DNA of 64,000 nucleotides from Chaenocephalus aceratus (lineage: Eukaryota > Chordata > Actinopteri > Perciformes > Channichthyidae): the NCBI GenBank assembly GCA_023974075.1, contig CM043797.1:38010645-38074644 (forward strand), given 5' to 3'. Below, piece after piece: positions 39,181-52,500 of this stretch (position 1 is its first letter; every line of letters starts with the position of its first letter). Under the pieces are notes generated by a model. It was not told where the DNA came from. It made no database searches and worked only from the letters and a program-made list of their open reading frames with translations. A program made the position numbers and the translations under genes.

Positions 39181-42100
39181 CTGCATTTGCACTACAACAC
39201 TGGTCTACCTGCATCTTCAAAATGTGCTATATTTTATTCTTCGTCATCATTTTTTGTCTTCTATCTCTGATTTGATATTGCTTCGTGTTCAAGGGCATGT
39301 TTTTAGTTTAGAGACGTCTGAAAAATGTCTTGATCCTGTTAATGTCCTTTTCATTTCAAGAAAATAGGAAAACATTTGCATTATACACAGAAATCTCAAT
39401 CAGTCATTTCTCATTTATCAGGCCTGACTGTTGTTGATTTGTCTTCCATAGATCTGTGAGTCCAACAAGACATGTGAGATAGACCCGGTTAAACTAAAGG
39501 AAGGCGACAACGTGGTGGTGAACAAGGTAAACCCCTGACTCTTATGGCGCATCTCCACTGCAGCGCGTAGCACGGTTTAAGCGTGCCGTGCCCGGCCCGT
39601 TTTTGGTTGCGTTTCCACTTGGGGTAGTTCCGGCTAGCGGATACTTTTTCACCGTTTTCTGGCTCTCCAAAATACAGATTCTTTCCGGGCCAACAACCGG
39701 GCTGAGTATGCTAAACTAGAGAGAGAATCGCTGGCAACTACAAAATGAACATATTTGACCGTGATTTAATTGTAATGCACGTTTCAAAAATGATGCCGAA
39801 GTAACAACATACTGATACCGGTTAGTAAAAACCATGAATTAATGCTTTGACAAGTCTGCAGACAGACGGCAGGCGAAAAACCCTTTAAAATGCGTGTTTT
39901 CTAAATGGAGCTTGGCTAAGCTAACGTTATATATGCTCCGACCGTCCACACTCACAACAACAGGCCTACAGACATAAATAAAGCACTGTATTCGCCATGA
40001 CACAGGCAGTCTGTGGTTTGGACTTGTTTCACTTCTGTCTAGTTTCTGAACAGATATGAGGAGCTGTGAGCTCTGGGGGCTAACAGCTAACGGCTGAGGT
40101 TCGCATTGAAGATGACGTCACAGCTCCGCCTACACTGTGTTACTATAGTTACTGCCCCAGTTCCTAAACTGTAATGGAAACGCAGCATAAAGTGAGCCTG
40201 GCCTACCAAGGCCTAACTATACCGTACTAAGCCGTGCGAGGCCCTGCAGTGGAAATGCGGCATTACAGGCCTCTACACAGACACAAAATACAACTTATTT
40301 AATCAAGTTGATAGATCCTATAATAAGACTATCCATCTGGATGCCTTGTCTTCCACATTTGACTGTAGGCCTTTTTCCTTTTTAGATATTAGTTTTCCTC
40401 TCTTTTTTATGATGGTTTGAATGAACTAATGTTTTTGTTTATTGTGCAGGAGAACCTTCAGGGTTACGTGCAGAAGGTTTTCTCCTCCATCACCCAGTCC
40501 AGCTCCAGCTGCCCCCCCCTGATGTGTGACGTCTTCAGGTCCCTGAGGAACCTGGCCTGCAAACGCTTTTCAGGTAAGAGCCTGTAGAAGGGCTGCCAGA
40601 TTCGGAATAGATAATCGCAATTATTTTGATTCAATTGCAATATGATTCAGAATATTAAAATGAATGAGCATTATGCATCATTATTTTTTATTATCATTGA
40701 CTGGACCAAATTATTTATGCAATTTGTTCTATTTATGTTTTTATTGATTGTTGTGTTGTGCGGAGTTTAAAGCTATCAAGTAATATTACAGGAGAAAGGA
40801 AAAACTGTATCAACTCCCATCTTCAGAGCAACTATTATAACCTTAGCGTTAAAGTGCACTTGTTGATGTCTTCTCTACATAAATATGTGTCCCCGGTGCG
40901 TCGGGGAACTCACGCAGCGTCAGAAAATAAAACCCTCTCTCTTTTCCTCCATACCCAAATCTCTAAAAACGGGGAACAACGGAGCTGATCCAGATTTGCG
41001 TCCGATATGACGTAATATCTGAAATGAGGACCCACGGGCCAATCAGAAACGTTGCTATCAGAAACAATGCCCGACTGTTTTGGACGTAATATGGTCGGTG
41101 TTTACATTAGCATCGCTAACACTCAGAGCTAACCTGTGCTGGAGAGCATGTGTGTGAAGAAGCAGGAAGTAGAAAGGAACTCACCTTGTGGTGTAACCGG
41201 AAAGAGAGAAAGCCTTTGAGCTCCATGCTGTTTCAGATCCTTGATAATCCATGATATGGCGTTTCATCACGGCAGCATTTAGTTTAGAAGGTAGCTGCCG
41301 GGTCCCGCATGAGCTCAGACCCCTCCTTTTTTATAGCTTTATACCCAAATCAGCACTTTTGAAACAGGAAGTGAAATAGAGGGATTTGAGGCATGGCTAG
41401 AATGGGTGATCTGTATTTTGAGCAAAACACTTCATCGACATGTTTTTAATATATTTGTATATATCTGAGAGACCTATGCTATTGCCTAAAAATAGCATGA
41501 TAGGTGACCTTTAAGAAAGCTTACTTAAATATCTGCCACAACATAAGTAACCGGATCAAAGTAACATTACGTAGCCTACAGTCCGCGGCACTGAGTGCAG
41601 ACGTCGATGTATCATATATCTCCTTATCTGAGTCAGCTGAGCCGTATCTGGCCGTGCAACACTCACAGTGTCACAGACTGGATGCAGAAGTATTATTTTA
41701 AGCAACACATTAAGTTGACGAAACACTCGAGTCAAATGTAATGAAAGTCAGATCGTGTTTTAGACGGGCAGTGATATCATAAACCTGTTAATGTACGCAT
41801 TCAAACACTTGTTCTGTTCCCAGCTGTATTCACCTTGCAGGTGCAGCTCTGTGGCTTTGATCCTGGATCAAGTGTTTAAGTCATGGATGTTTAAAGTTTA
41901 ACTTCTTCATATGTCTAATATTATAGTTGACTTTTCATTCAGGAAGTATGACGCTGCGCTGTCAGTACGCTTCTCCATGTTTGTGATTGGTCAAATGTTA
42001 CTAGCCCCGCCCCTTTCATGTGAACGCGCACTCAGCCGGAGAGAGAGTAACCCTGGCTTGAGTTACCGAGTTGATAACCAGCGTCGTAGGACCGCTTGGC

Positions 42101-42430
42101 GAGAGCGCGTTTCTTATGGTTAGGTAAGCCGGGTAACTCGAACATATCCAGAGTCTGTTGAACTGGCTTCGTAGTACAGGTCTCTGAATCTGTTGTTTTT
42201 GATGTGTTGTTTGGGGGTCCTTGTGATAAATGTTGTTTATTGCTCGATTTGACTTACCGCCTGATAAAGCGCTTGATAAATGAAATGTTTCATTGTTTCT
42301 CCCTACAGCTGACCCACATGTCCAGTACTCGGCCGTCAGCAGCTTTGTGTTCCTGCGGTTCTTCGCAGTCGCTGTTCTTTCTCCGCACTCCTTCCAGCTC
42401 CGCTCCCACCACCCTGTGAGTGCACCTTTG

Positions 42431-42486
<56 letters not shown>

Positions 42487-45400
42487 GAAGACTAGTTGTG
42501 ATTTTACATTTCTCTTTTTATTTCCAGGACCCTGAGATCTCCCGCACGCTCACCCTCATCTCAAAAACAATCCAGACGCTGGGCAGCTGGGGGAGTCTGT
42601 CAAAAAAAATGGTAAGAGTAAAAAGAAATATGATGGCGAAGTGAGAGGAAGGGGAGCCTGATGCTTCACTCTGTAGGATTTGGGTTTTTCTGATTAGCTT
42701 TGGCTCAATTCCTTTTAAAACAAGGAGTTCCAGTCTCTGAACAACACGTTTAACAGTCTTGAATGTCTGATTCGTTAAGCAAACACAACTAAACAGAGAT
42801 TTGCTAAAGCTGCGTTCACATGACAAGTGGTAAAACGGCTCTGTGCAGATGTTGTTTTTCTGTGGAGAAATCGGTGCCGTCCGAGGCCGAGCATGCAGAA
42901 GCGCTACCTCTTTGGACTGCTTCACGTAGAAAAACACATTTTCACTTTGGTTGTATTGGCCAACATGCAAACAAACTAGGTTTAGAAACATGTTGTTACT
43001 CCTAGACATGCAGTAGAGTTGTGATACCCCTTGAAACGGTTGTGACACTTACTTTAAGTTTAGAGAATATCACAACTTTTTAAAAAGAGCCAAAATAAAT
43101 TACCGTACTTTTCGGACTATAAAGCGCACCTGCATATCAGCCTGCAGCAGCTAAATTGTCCGTCTGTCTTGCTCTCGTTCTGTCTCTCGGTTCCACTTTT
43201 ACTTTGGCGCGCTACCTGTCTCACTCTTTTCCGGCCTCCAGCTTTTCCTGCTGGAGCCCGCCGCTTAAAGGTGGCGGGCGCGGACCGGTCATAGAGCCCA
43301 TAGCGTTAAAGGTGGTTCATTTTACCTGTAGAATCCATAGATGTAGGAGGTTCCCTAGTGGCCGTTAGCTGTACAAACAAAATGGGGGGGAAAAAGTCGC
43401 GGCTTATAGTCCGAAAAGTACGGTAGGTAAAACTGTAATAACGACATTTGTAAAAGTGATTTGTTTGCAGTCTATGTTTTAGAGGAACAGTCAAAAGTGT
43501 AAAATATAGTCACTCAATGTTTTTCCAACTTTTTGAAATGCAATATCATAAATTCTGTGTTTTTTATTTTGTATTTCTTTCTTTCTCTTTGTAGTCTAGC
43601 TTCAAAGAAACCTACATGTACGACTTCTTCAAATCATTCCAAGAAGACAAGTGTATCGAAAAAGTAAAAAAGGTACATTTACCTAAAGCTCTGTAGAATT
43701 GTTCTCCATTATTTTTCGTTTTAAATGATTAACACTGAAATGATTCTGTTGTCCAGTTCCTTGATGAGATCTCCACTAACGTCAGCAAAGAGTCCAGTGT
43801 GCTGGAGGACGCTGTGGTGCTGAAGGAGGGGTGAGTGTTCGATATGAGCCTGATCAACAGGAAGTGAAACTAAGTGAAACTAAGTGAAACTAAGTGAAGC
43901 TAAGTGAAGCTAAGTGAAGCTAAGTGAAGCTAAGTGAAGCTAAGTGAAGCCAGTGGCTGCTGTGAAGCTAAGTGAAGCCAGTGGCTGCTGTGAAGCTAAG
44001 TGAAGCCAGTGGCTGCTGTGAAGCTTAGTGAAGCTAGTGGCTGCTGTGAAGCTTAGTGAAGCTAGTGGCTGCTGTGAAGCTTAGTGAAGCCAGTGGCTGC
44101 TGTGAAGCTAAGTGAAGCTAGTGGCTGCTGTGAAGCCAGTGGCTGCTGTGAAGCTAAGTGAAGCCAGTGGCTGCTGTGAAGCTAAGTGAAGCCAGTGGCT
44201 GCTGTGAAGCTAAGTGAAGCCAGTGGCTGCTGTGAAGCTAAGTGAAGCCAGTGGCTGCTGTGAAGCCAGTGGCTGCTGTGAAGCTTAGTGAAGCCAGTGG
44301 CTGCTGTGAAGCTAAGTGAAGCTAGTGGCTGCTGTGAAGCCAGTGGCTGCTGTGAAGCTAAGTGAAGCCAGTGGCTGCTGTGAAGCTTAGTGAAGCTAGT
44401 GGCTGCTGTGAAGCTTAGTGAAGCTAGTGGCTGCTGTGAAGCTTAGTGAAGCCAGTGGCTGCTGTGAAGCTAAGTGAAGCTAGTGGCTGCTGTGAAGCTA
44501 AGTGAAGCCAGTGGCTGCTGTGAAGCTAAGTGAAGCCAGTGGCTGCTGTGAAGCCAGTGGCTGCTGTGAAGCTAAGTGAAGCCAGTGGCTGCTGTGAAGC
44601 CAGTGGCTGCTGTGAAGCTTAGTGAAGCCAGTGGCTGCTGTGAAGCTAAGTGAAGCTAGTGGCTGCTGTGAAGCTAAGTGAAGCTAGTGACTGCTGTGAA
44701 GCTTAGTGAAGCTAGTGGCTGCTGTGAAGCTAAGTGAAGCTAGTGGCTGCTGTGAAGCTAAGTGAAGCCAGTGGCTGCTGTGAAGCTAAGTGAAGCTAGT
44801 GGCTGCTGTGAAGCTAGTGACTGCTGTGAAGCTAAGTGAAGCTAGTGACTGCTGTGAAGCTAAGTGAAGCCAGTGGCTGCTGTGAAGCTAAGTGAAGCCA
44901 GTGGCTGCTGTGAAGCTAAGTGAAGCTAGTGGCTGCTGTGAAGCTAAGTGAAGCTAGTGGCTGCTGTGAAGCTAGTGGCTGCTGTGAAGCTAGTGACTGC
45001 TGTGAAGCTAAGTGAAGCTAGTGACTGCTGTGAAGCTTAGTGAAGCTAGTGACTGCTGTGAAGCTAAGTGAAGCTAGTGGCTGCTGTGAAGCTAGTGGCT
45101 GCTGTGAAGCTAGTGACTGCTGTGAAGCTAAGTGAAGCTAGTGACTGCTGTGAAGCTTAGTGAAGCTAGTGACTGCTGTGAAGCTTAGTGAAGCCAGTGG
45201 CTGCTGTGAAGCTAAGTGAAGCTAGTGGCTGCTGTGAAGCTAAGTGAAGCCAGTGGCTGCTGTGAAGCTAAGTGAAGCCAGTGGCTGCTGTGAAGCTAGT
45301 GGCTGCTGTGAAGCTAAGCGAAGCTGCTTCTTTCGTCCTAGAAAGACAAAGTAAACTTAACTAATGTGCATTTAAAAAAAAGAGCAATAGTTTTGGCGAA

Positions 45401-46512
45401 AACTAAAAGGTACCATGGGGTCAGATTAGAATTGTCCAAAGGGGGGTTCGTTTAGCATGAAGCACTTGAAATAACTAAAGGATAAGTTAAAATGAAATGA
45501 GGTGATGGGAAAACAATTTCTGCTAAAAAGTGAGCAATGATTGAGAGTCAGAGCTCAACATTTCAGATGTGTGTATCTCACACATCACACTTTAATCCAT
45601 GTACCTTTGTCATTCATGTTTTATTATCTTTGCTTTTAAATGAGTGTTTTTAAATGCCCTTTTATAATATGTTTCTTAATGCTCTTAATATCTTTCATTT
45701 TTGTAATAAACTTGCCTTTTAAGAATTAGAATTCCTTTATTAGTCCCACAGCGGGGATATTTACAGTAGAAGTGGTATAGCAGAAAAAAATGACAGAAGG
45801 CATGACATAATATATAAACAACATTAAGTCGCCTGTTGTATTATTTTTTTGCAGCTGGACAAAGAAAATGCAATTATTTTATTTGTTTTTCATCGTCTTA
45901 AACTCCTTTTTAATCTTGTGTGTGTCCTTGTAGGGAAGTACAGAAGCGAGCCCAGGGCAGGAAACGACTTGGAAAGAAACACTTTAAGAAGCGATGGCTC
46001 AGACTGACCAATAGGGAGCTCTCCTACCACAAACATAAAGGTGAGATCCAGTTGTATAATATAAAATCAAACCAACAAGAGAAAGCTGCATGCAGTACTT
46101 TCTGTCATGGTGTCATTCTTAATGCTAGCACCAGGGGGCGCCAAATTAATACAAGTAAAACGTTCAAATCCTGTCACCGTTATATTGTTGTTTTATACAT
46201 AATGATCAAAGAAATCATTAATAACATATAATCAGTGGTGTAGTGGGATTTTTTTTTTTACTGGGTGGACGGGGCGGGGGGAGGGACACTGGACGCCCTC
46301 GTGAACTGTCAAGGCAGGGGGGGGGAGTACACTGTGGACCTCTGTCGCCTGTCAGCGCAACTTACATGATGCTGTTTACGTCGGCGAACCGAGCCGGCGT
46401 TTCTGCGCGACTGTCACTCAAATGCGGGACATAGTCTCAATTTGTGGGACGCGGGATAAATGATAAAAATGCTATGTGTGCAGTCCCGCACAAACCCGGA
46501 CACCTGGTCACC

Positions 46513-46580
<68 letters not shown>

Positions 46581-49500
46581 TGCTGCCCCTCACACACACA
46601 TGCTTCAAATCAAGTTGCATAAATACTTGAGCTATGTTTTTTATTATAATTACTGTGAAATGTATAATGTTTTCATCATTATTACAACAAATACACACTT
46701 GCTGACTACTAAAAAAAAAAAACATGCTTCAAAAAGGTGGGGGCTCCAAATAAGTGGGGGGATGGCGATCCCCCGCGTCCAACGACCACTACACCACTAT
46801 CTAATTAATGGAAATGCAGAATATGTAGAAAGGAATATGTACACGGAGGCGTGTGGGTTGTGCGTTGGTGTTCAGATCAGGGGGTCACAGGTTCAAACCC
46901 CACTGCAGTCAGCATGTCGTTGTGTCCCTGAGACTCTTCACCCCAAATGGCTCCTGTGGGGATTGCCCACAGTATTGAGTATGTAGGTCGGTTTGGATAA
47001 AAGCGTCTAACATGTAACGTAATGTATAAATGGAGATCTCAAGCTGATTATGTAAATAAGGGGTGTCAAAACTTTTTTACAATGAGGAAATAAGGATCAA
47101 ACAATCATAAAATCATGTTTCTAGACCTGAAAAACCCCCATAATATATGCATTTAACGTTATTTTTCTAAATAACTTGCAACTCAGTGCAAAATGTGACA
47201 TTACAGTAGTTTAGTGGTTGGCCCACATATTACAAAATGTGCTGTTTTTTACATTACAGTTATTTCTAATGCACAGTATGCAGGGGGTCCGCGGGGTCTT
47301 AAAAAGTATTAAAAGTTGATAAATCAATTTAGCGAAAATTAAGGCTATTAAACGGCATTTTCCAAGGTATTACATTTTGTAGCTTGTTTTCAGTAAGTAT
47401 ATAAAGTGTCCAAAGAGGTTGTGTTCTACAGTCTGCCTGAATGTAGTCATGGCGTAGGTGTGTAGTGTGATTCTGTGGAGTTTATTGATGGCATCCCGTT
47501 GGGTTTGACGTCATCTGAAGGACATCGCGCGCTCACTGCTTGATAGCGCGCGAAGGTCCGTTTACACCGGTTGCTAAGCAACATCGTTATGGGGAAATGC
47601 AAGTCTGCGTCCAAATGGTTGGAAGATAAGGAGGAAGGACAATCAATAGTCAATGTGTCAATGTGTCAATGTGAGGTAAAGTGTGTCGCTAATGTAACCG
47701 GTTAAAACTCTAAGTGGCGATGAGGTCTTAAAATGTATGGAAAGGGTCTTAAAAAAGGTCTTAAAAGTGGGGTAGGTAAGTTTCAGAAACCGGCTCGAGA
47801 TACACTTTTTGTTATCTTCCATGGAATGCTCTTAACATCCGATAGCAATGAATATCTGAAGTGCTTTGACAAAAAATTCATAAACAAATGTCATCTGTGG
47901 AAGCCGTAATACTGTAAAAAGTACGCTAAATGGATTGGATTGCCGCCCTGTCTGTCAGCCTTCCATCTCGTGCACGCACAAATGTATCTCCTGCAGGGGC
48001 GGCGGGTGCTTTAGGCTAGGGAAGGCTAAGCCTTCCCAAATATGTGTGTCACTGCATCCTGGTAAAATAAAATATATAATTCACCCTATAATGTTTGTGT
48101 CTTTGACATTAGCGCTGCTATGCAGCCACCTGTGCCCTGTGCTACGAAGCCAGTTCAACAGACCCTGGATACGTTTGAGTTATCTTAACTAACCCTAACA
48201 AACGAGATATCGCTAAGCGGTCCTACGACGCTGGTTATCAACTCGGTAAATCAAGCCAGGATTTCTCTCCAGCTGAGAGCGCGTTCACGTGAAAGGGGCG
48301 GGGTTAGCAACATTTGACCAATCACAAATAGGGACTGCGCAGCGTCATACTTCATTAATGAAAAGTAAACTAATATTAGACAAATATGAACTTTAACCAT
48401 CCATGACTTAAACATATAATCCAGGATATTAGCCACATAGTTGCACCTACAAGTTGAATATAGAACAACTGGTTAAACAACAACTACAGAGTGTTTGAAA
48501 GCGTACAACAGTTTTATGATACTGCCCCATCTAAGACACGGGTGGATCTGACTTTAATTACATTTGAGTTGAGTGTTTAGTCAACTTAATGTGTTGCTTA
48601 AAATAATACTTCTGCATACTTCTGCAGTATGTGACAATGTAGGTGATGCACGGCCAGATACGGCTCAGCTGACTCAGATAAGGAAATGTGATATATTATG
48701 ATATTATATGAATGATAAAGTGCGACACGTCGGCGTCTTCTCTGCATACGGCAGTTTAAACTGTATTTACTTTATCCTGTAATATGACTTGATAGATTTA
48801 AACTCCGCACACTGAGCTCTGATTGGTCAGCAGGCGGTGCTTTCACTGAGCTGATCTCTTTTCTATAGACGCGCAGGAGGCGGGCAGCGTCAGGTAAAAA
48901 AAGTTATTTAGCCTTCCCAAACCTGAGCCTATGATCTCGTGCCGTCATTGGGCGTGCATTGCAGCAGTATTTCAACGACTCGCCAGCAACAGGCGGCCAC
49001 TTCCACCAGTCTGCTGACGTCATGTGCGCGTTCGTGTGTGTTGGAGGAGGTGCTCTGTAAGGAAGTCTGAAGGAAGGGGCGGATTCTTTTCGGCTGTGTA
49101 CTTTCAAATTTTCGTGCACTCGAGCCGGTTTCTGAAACTTACCTACCCCACCTTTAAAGCGGGCCTATTCAGATGGCGGCCCGCGGGCCAGATGCCTCCC
49201 GTGGCCAAATAACGGGCCAGCGAAGTTTTGGAGTGATGTCAAAAAACAGCAGTTCCCTAACGTTCAGAAAGTAGCGATCTGTGTGCTCAGTATGTTTGGA
49301 TCAACATACAAATCAAGCTTTTCACACATGAACTCAATAACAAGTTAGCACTCGCTGCTCCCCGACTGACAGCACTCTTCACCAATGTCTTCGGATTGCA
49401 TTGACATCCTATGAGCCAGAAATCACTGCTCTTGTTCAAAACGAAAAATGTCACTGACTTCTCCCATTGAGAAAAAAAAAAAATAGACCTACGCCTTCTT

Positions 49501-52500
49501 ATATTTGAGAGCTTCTACAACTACACTGTACAGCACACATGGGTTGTTCTTACCTCTGACTTTCTATTATTCTAGTTTCATTTTTTACATGTTTGCTTTT
49601 TTAGGGAAAGAAGCCCTCTGCATCATCAATGTGAAAAACATCCAGGCTGTGGAGAAACTGGATGAAAGTGCCTTTAACCGCAAAAATGTAAGCCGATCCC
49701 CCCCCGATACACCCACCCATTCATCACTCTCAAAGTATGGCCCCTTTTTGACGAACACTCTCACAGATGGAGGTATTTTCACTCCTTTTCACCTGGAAAG
49801 TCGTGTTGGAGGAGTACAGAAATGCAAACAAATCTGATGCTAAATCTCCTGCAATGTGTCAAAGTGCAGCGTTATGAATCACAGGAAGTAAATCACGTCG
49901 TTTCATAAATCTATTTCTGCTGTCACGGTCCGCTCTGATAGTCTTTATTGGGTTTTCAACCATTGATTATTTTCATTATTGATTAATAACACAAAGGGGA
50001 ACTATTACTTACTTCACAATCAGCTGTAAAATATACGTAAATCGCCACACAAGAACAAACATAAATAAATAATAGAAATCAAATATGTAAAACATTAGAA
50101 CAATGTGAATTTGTACTTCTTATGCTTGCATACATGTTTTATCCTATATTGGACACTTATCTTTACCTTGTTATCTTTGATAGGACATTTCGTTCTTATG
50201 GTTATTTAAACGTATTTAAATGTTTTTATTCTATTGTGTAAATATTGTATTTATCTTTTATTTATTTACTTATAATATGGAGCGGTTGACCAATCACAAC
50301 AGAGCAGCTGACCAATCAGAGCAGACTGGGCTCTGGTTTCAGCTAAAATAGGCAGCAATGACGATGTTAATCATGCTATATGGTGCTACAGTATGATGCT
50401 ATATAGTGCTGCTATATGGACTGGGCTCTGGTTTCAGACGGAGGGTGAAAAGAGGTGCTGCAGCATTAAAGCATGGAGACATATCACAGTAGAGACACTA
50501 ATATGAACCTGAAAATAGGCAGAATATGTCCTCTTAAATACATTATCAAAATAGTTATTTCTCTGTCGATTTGAGTTGTCGAGCAGCTCTATTATATTTA
50601 CATAAAACTGTAGATAGTTCCAAAAGTAAAAGTAGTCGTTGTGCAGATTGGTCCATTTCAGAATAATATATATATGTTTTATAGTGATTGATCATGAAAG
50701 TGTTCTCAAAGCTGGTCAAGGTGCAGCTAGTAAAAGCAGTAAAAGTAGAATTATTCAGATCTTGTACTTCAGTAAAAGTAGAAGTACTCAGATCTTGTAC
50801 TTGAGTAAAAGTAGAAGTACTCAAGATCTTGTACTTCAGTAAAAGTAGAAGTACTCAGATCTTGTACTTCAGTAAAAGTAGAAGTACTCAGATCTTGTAC
50901 TTGAGTAAAAGTAGAAGTACTCAAGATCTTGTACTTCAGTAAAAGTAGAAGTACTCAGATCTTGTACTTCAGTAAAAGTAGAAGTACTCAGATCTTGTAC
51001 TTCAGTAAAAGTAGAAGTACTCAGATCTTGTACTTCAGTAAAAGTAGAATTATTCAGATCTTGTACTTCAGTAAGAGTAGAAGTACTCAGATCTGGTACT
51101 TGAGTAAAAGTAGAAGTACTCAGATCTTGTACTTGAGTAAAAGTAGAAGTACTCAGATCTTGTACTTGAGTAAAAGTAGAAGTACCAGAGTGTAGGAATG
51201 CTCTGTTAGAAGTAGAAGTATAAGTCCTTCAATCAAAATGTTACTCAAGGAAAAGTACAAAAGTATAAGCATCAAGTCCCTCAAAATTGTACTTAAGTGC
51301 AGTACTTGAGTAAATTAAACTTAGTTACTTTTAACCACTGCATAAATTAGAAAATCTTAAAACGAATTGAGCTGTCCCCCCTCACACCGCTAAGTGATTT
51401 TGGATCAACTTGGCACCTTAAGCCTTTACAAAAAGCACAAAATCCCCCCACTGCTCACCTGGGACGCACCTGTAGCTGTTATAACAAATAATAATGCAAA
51501 GTTGAACAAATTAAGAAAAATTGTGGAACAAAATTGTCGAAGAACTAGATTACATGCATTCAAATTAGCGAATTCCTGCAACACACGCACTTTTATTATG
51601 TAATACGCATAACATACATCCAGATTTTGTACTTGAGTAAAAGTAGAAGTACTCAGATCTTGTACTTGATTAAAAGTAGAGGTACTTCAGTAACAGTAGA
51701 ATTACCAGAGTGTAGGAATACTCTGTTACAGTAAAAGCATTCAAAATGTTCCTCAAGTAAAAGTAGAAAAGTATTCTCATCTAAATATAGTGAAAGACAG
51801 TAAAAGTAGTCGTTGTGCAGATTGGTCCATTCCAGAATAATATATATGATATGTTTTATAATGATTGATCATGAAAGTGTTCTCAAAGCTGGTGAAGGTG
51901 CAGCTAGTTTGAATGACTTTGTATTCTGCAGGGTAGCTGGTGGATTCACTCCACTTGATTATATTTCTATAAGTTATCGTAGCAGTTCTACTCTTTTTGC
52001 ATTAAACTGTAGAGGTATGAAAACATTCACACCCTGTTGACCTGACTGGTTTGTGTGGTGTCAGATGTTCCAGGTGGTGCACTGCGAGAAGCTGCTGTAC
52101 ATGCAGGCGGGGAACTGCGTGGAGGCCGGCGAGTGGCTGGAGGTGCTCGGCCCGGTCAGTCGCTGCAACGAGGGCCGCTTCTCCTCCTTCCACCCCTCAA
52201 ACTACAGCGGGGGAATCTGGCAGTGCTGCAGGAGCCCGAGCAGCAGCGCCCCCGGCTGCAAGCCCTGCACCACGTGAGTCACCTGCACTGATATGTTACC
52301 CATCTCTTTACAATACTAAGACTTAATAGCTGCCAAAATGAACTTGGGGTAAAAATCAGAGATGTAAAGAAAACACTCATATCGGGTAGAAAGGGTTGAT
52401 TAATGATACGATAATACTAGTCGGATCAAGTCTGAAATGTGCCTTGCAGCTCAATGTGTAACATCAATCTGGACACATATCAGGACACATGAAAAACAAA

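Larger units (their letters stand above)
40574..42308 (+). other. rasa2: rasa2 intron 14
   Basis: 1.7 kb. It contains a hAT-like fragment (about 40589-40660), a TTAA-bordered MITE end (41360-41512, shared with 54836-54986) and repeat family C (about 41515-42175), present reversed in intron 19. Confidence 0.8.
46041..49604 (+). other. rasa2: rasa2 intron 19
   Basis: 3.6 kb, almost entirely repeats: a hAT-like element with a CA run (46233-46799), a SINE (46846-47020), a GGTCTTAAAAAG element (47281-47760) and a TTAA MITE (47765-49153) with a nested insertion. 49158-49604 is unassigned. Confidence 0.85.
49688..52064 (+). other. rasa2: rasa2 intron 20
   Basis: 2.4 kb. It contains reversed family D (50285-50540), a TATAGTGCTGC-type irregular repeat near 50370-50420, a 33-bp minisatellite (50739-51185) and related AAAAGTAGAAGTA pieces up to 51800. 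Confidence 0.85.

Noticed and set aside
39057..39275. Two open frames of about 70 codons across the CA run after exon 12
   Set aside because: They arise from the CA dinucleotide in intron 12 and overlap the exon 12 donor.
42518..43048. 176-codon minus-strand open frame
   Set aside because: It overlaps rasa2 exon 16 antisense and has no family resemblance or splice context.
43862..45328. CRISPR-like regular array
   Set aside because: It is a eukaryotic minisatellite: units of 10 and 18 bp with no unique spacers and no cas genes.
46444..46986. 180-codon open frame
   Set aside because: It runs through a CA microsatellite and a SINE in intron 19, without recognisable protein.
50739..51185. CRISPR-like array or coding repeat protein
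   Set aside because: Contiguous 33-bp units without spacers in an intron. The open frame is a by-product of a period divisible by three.
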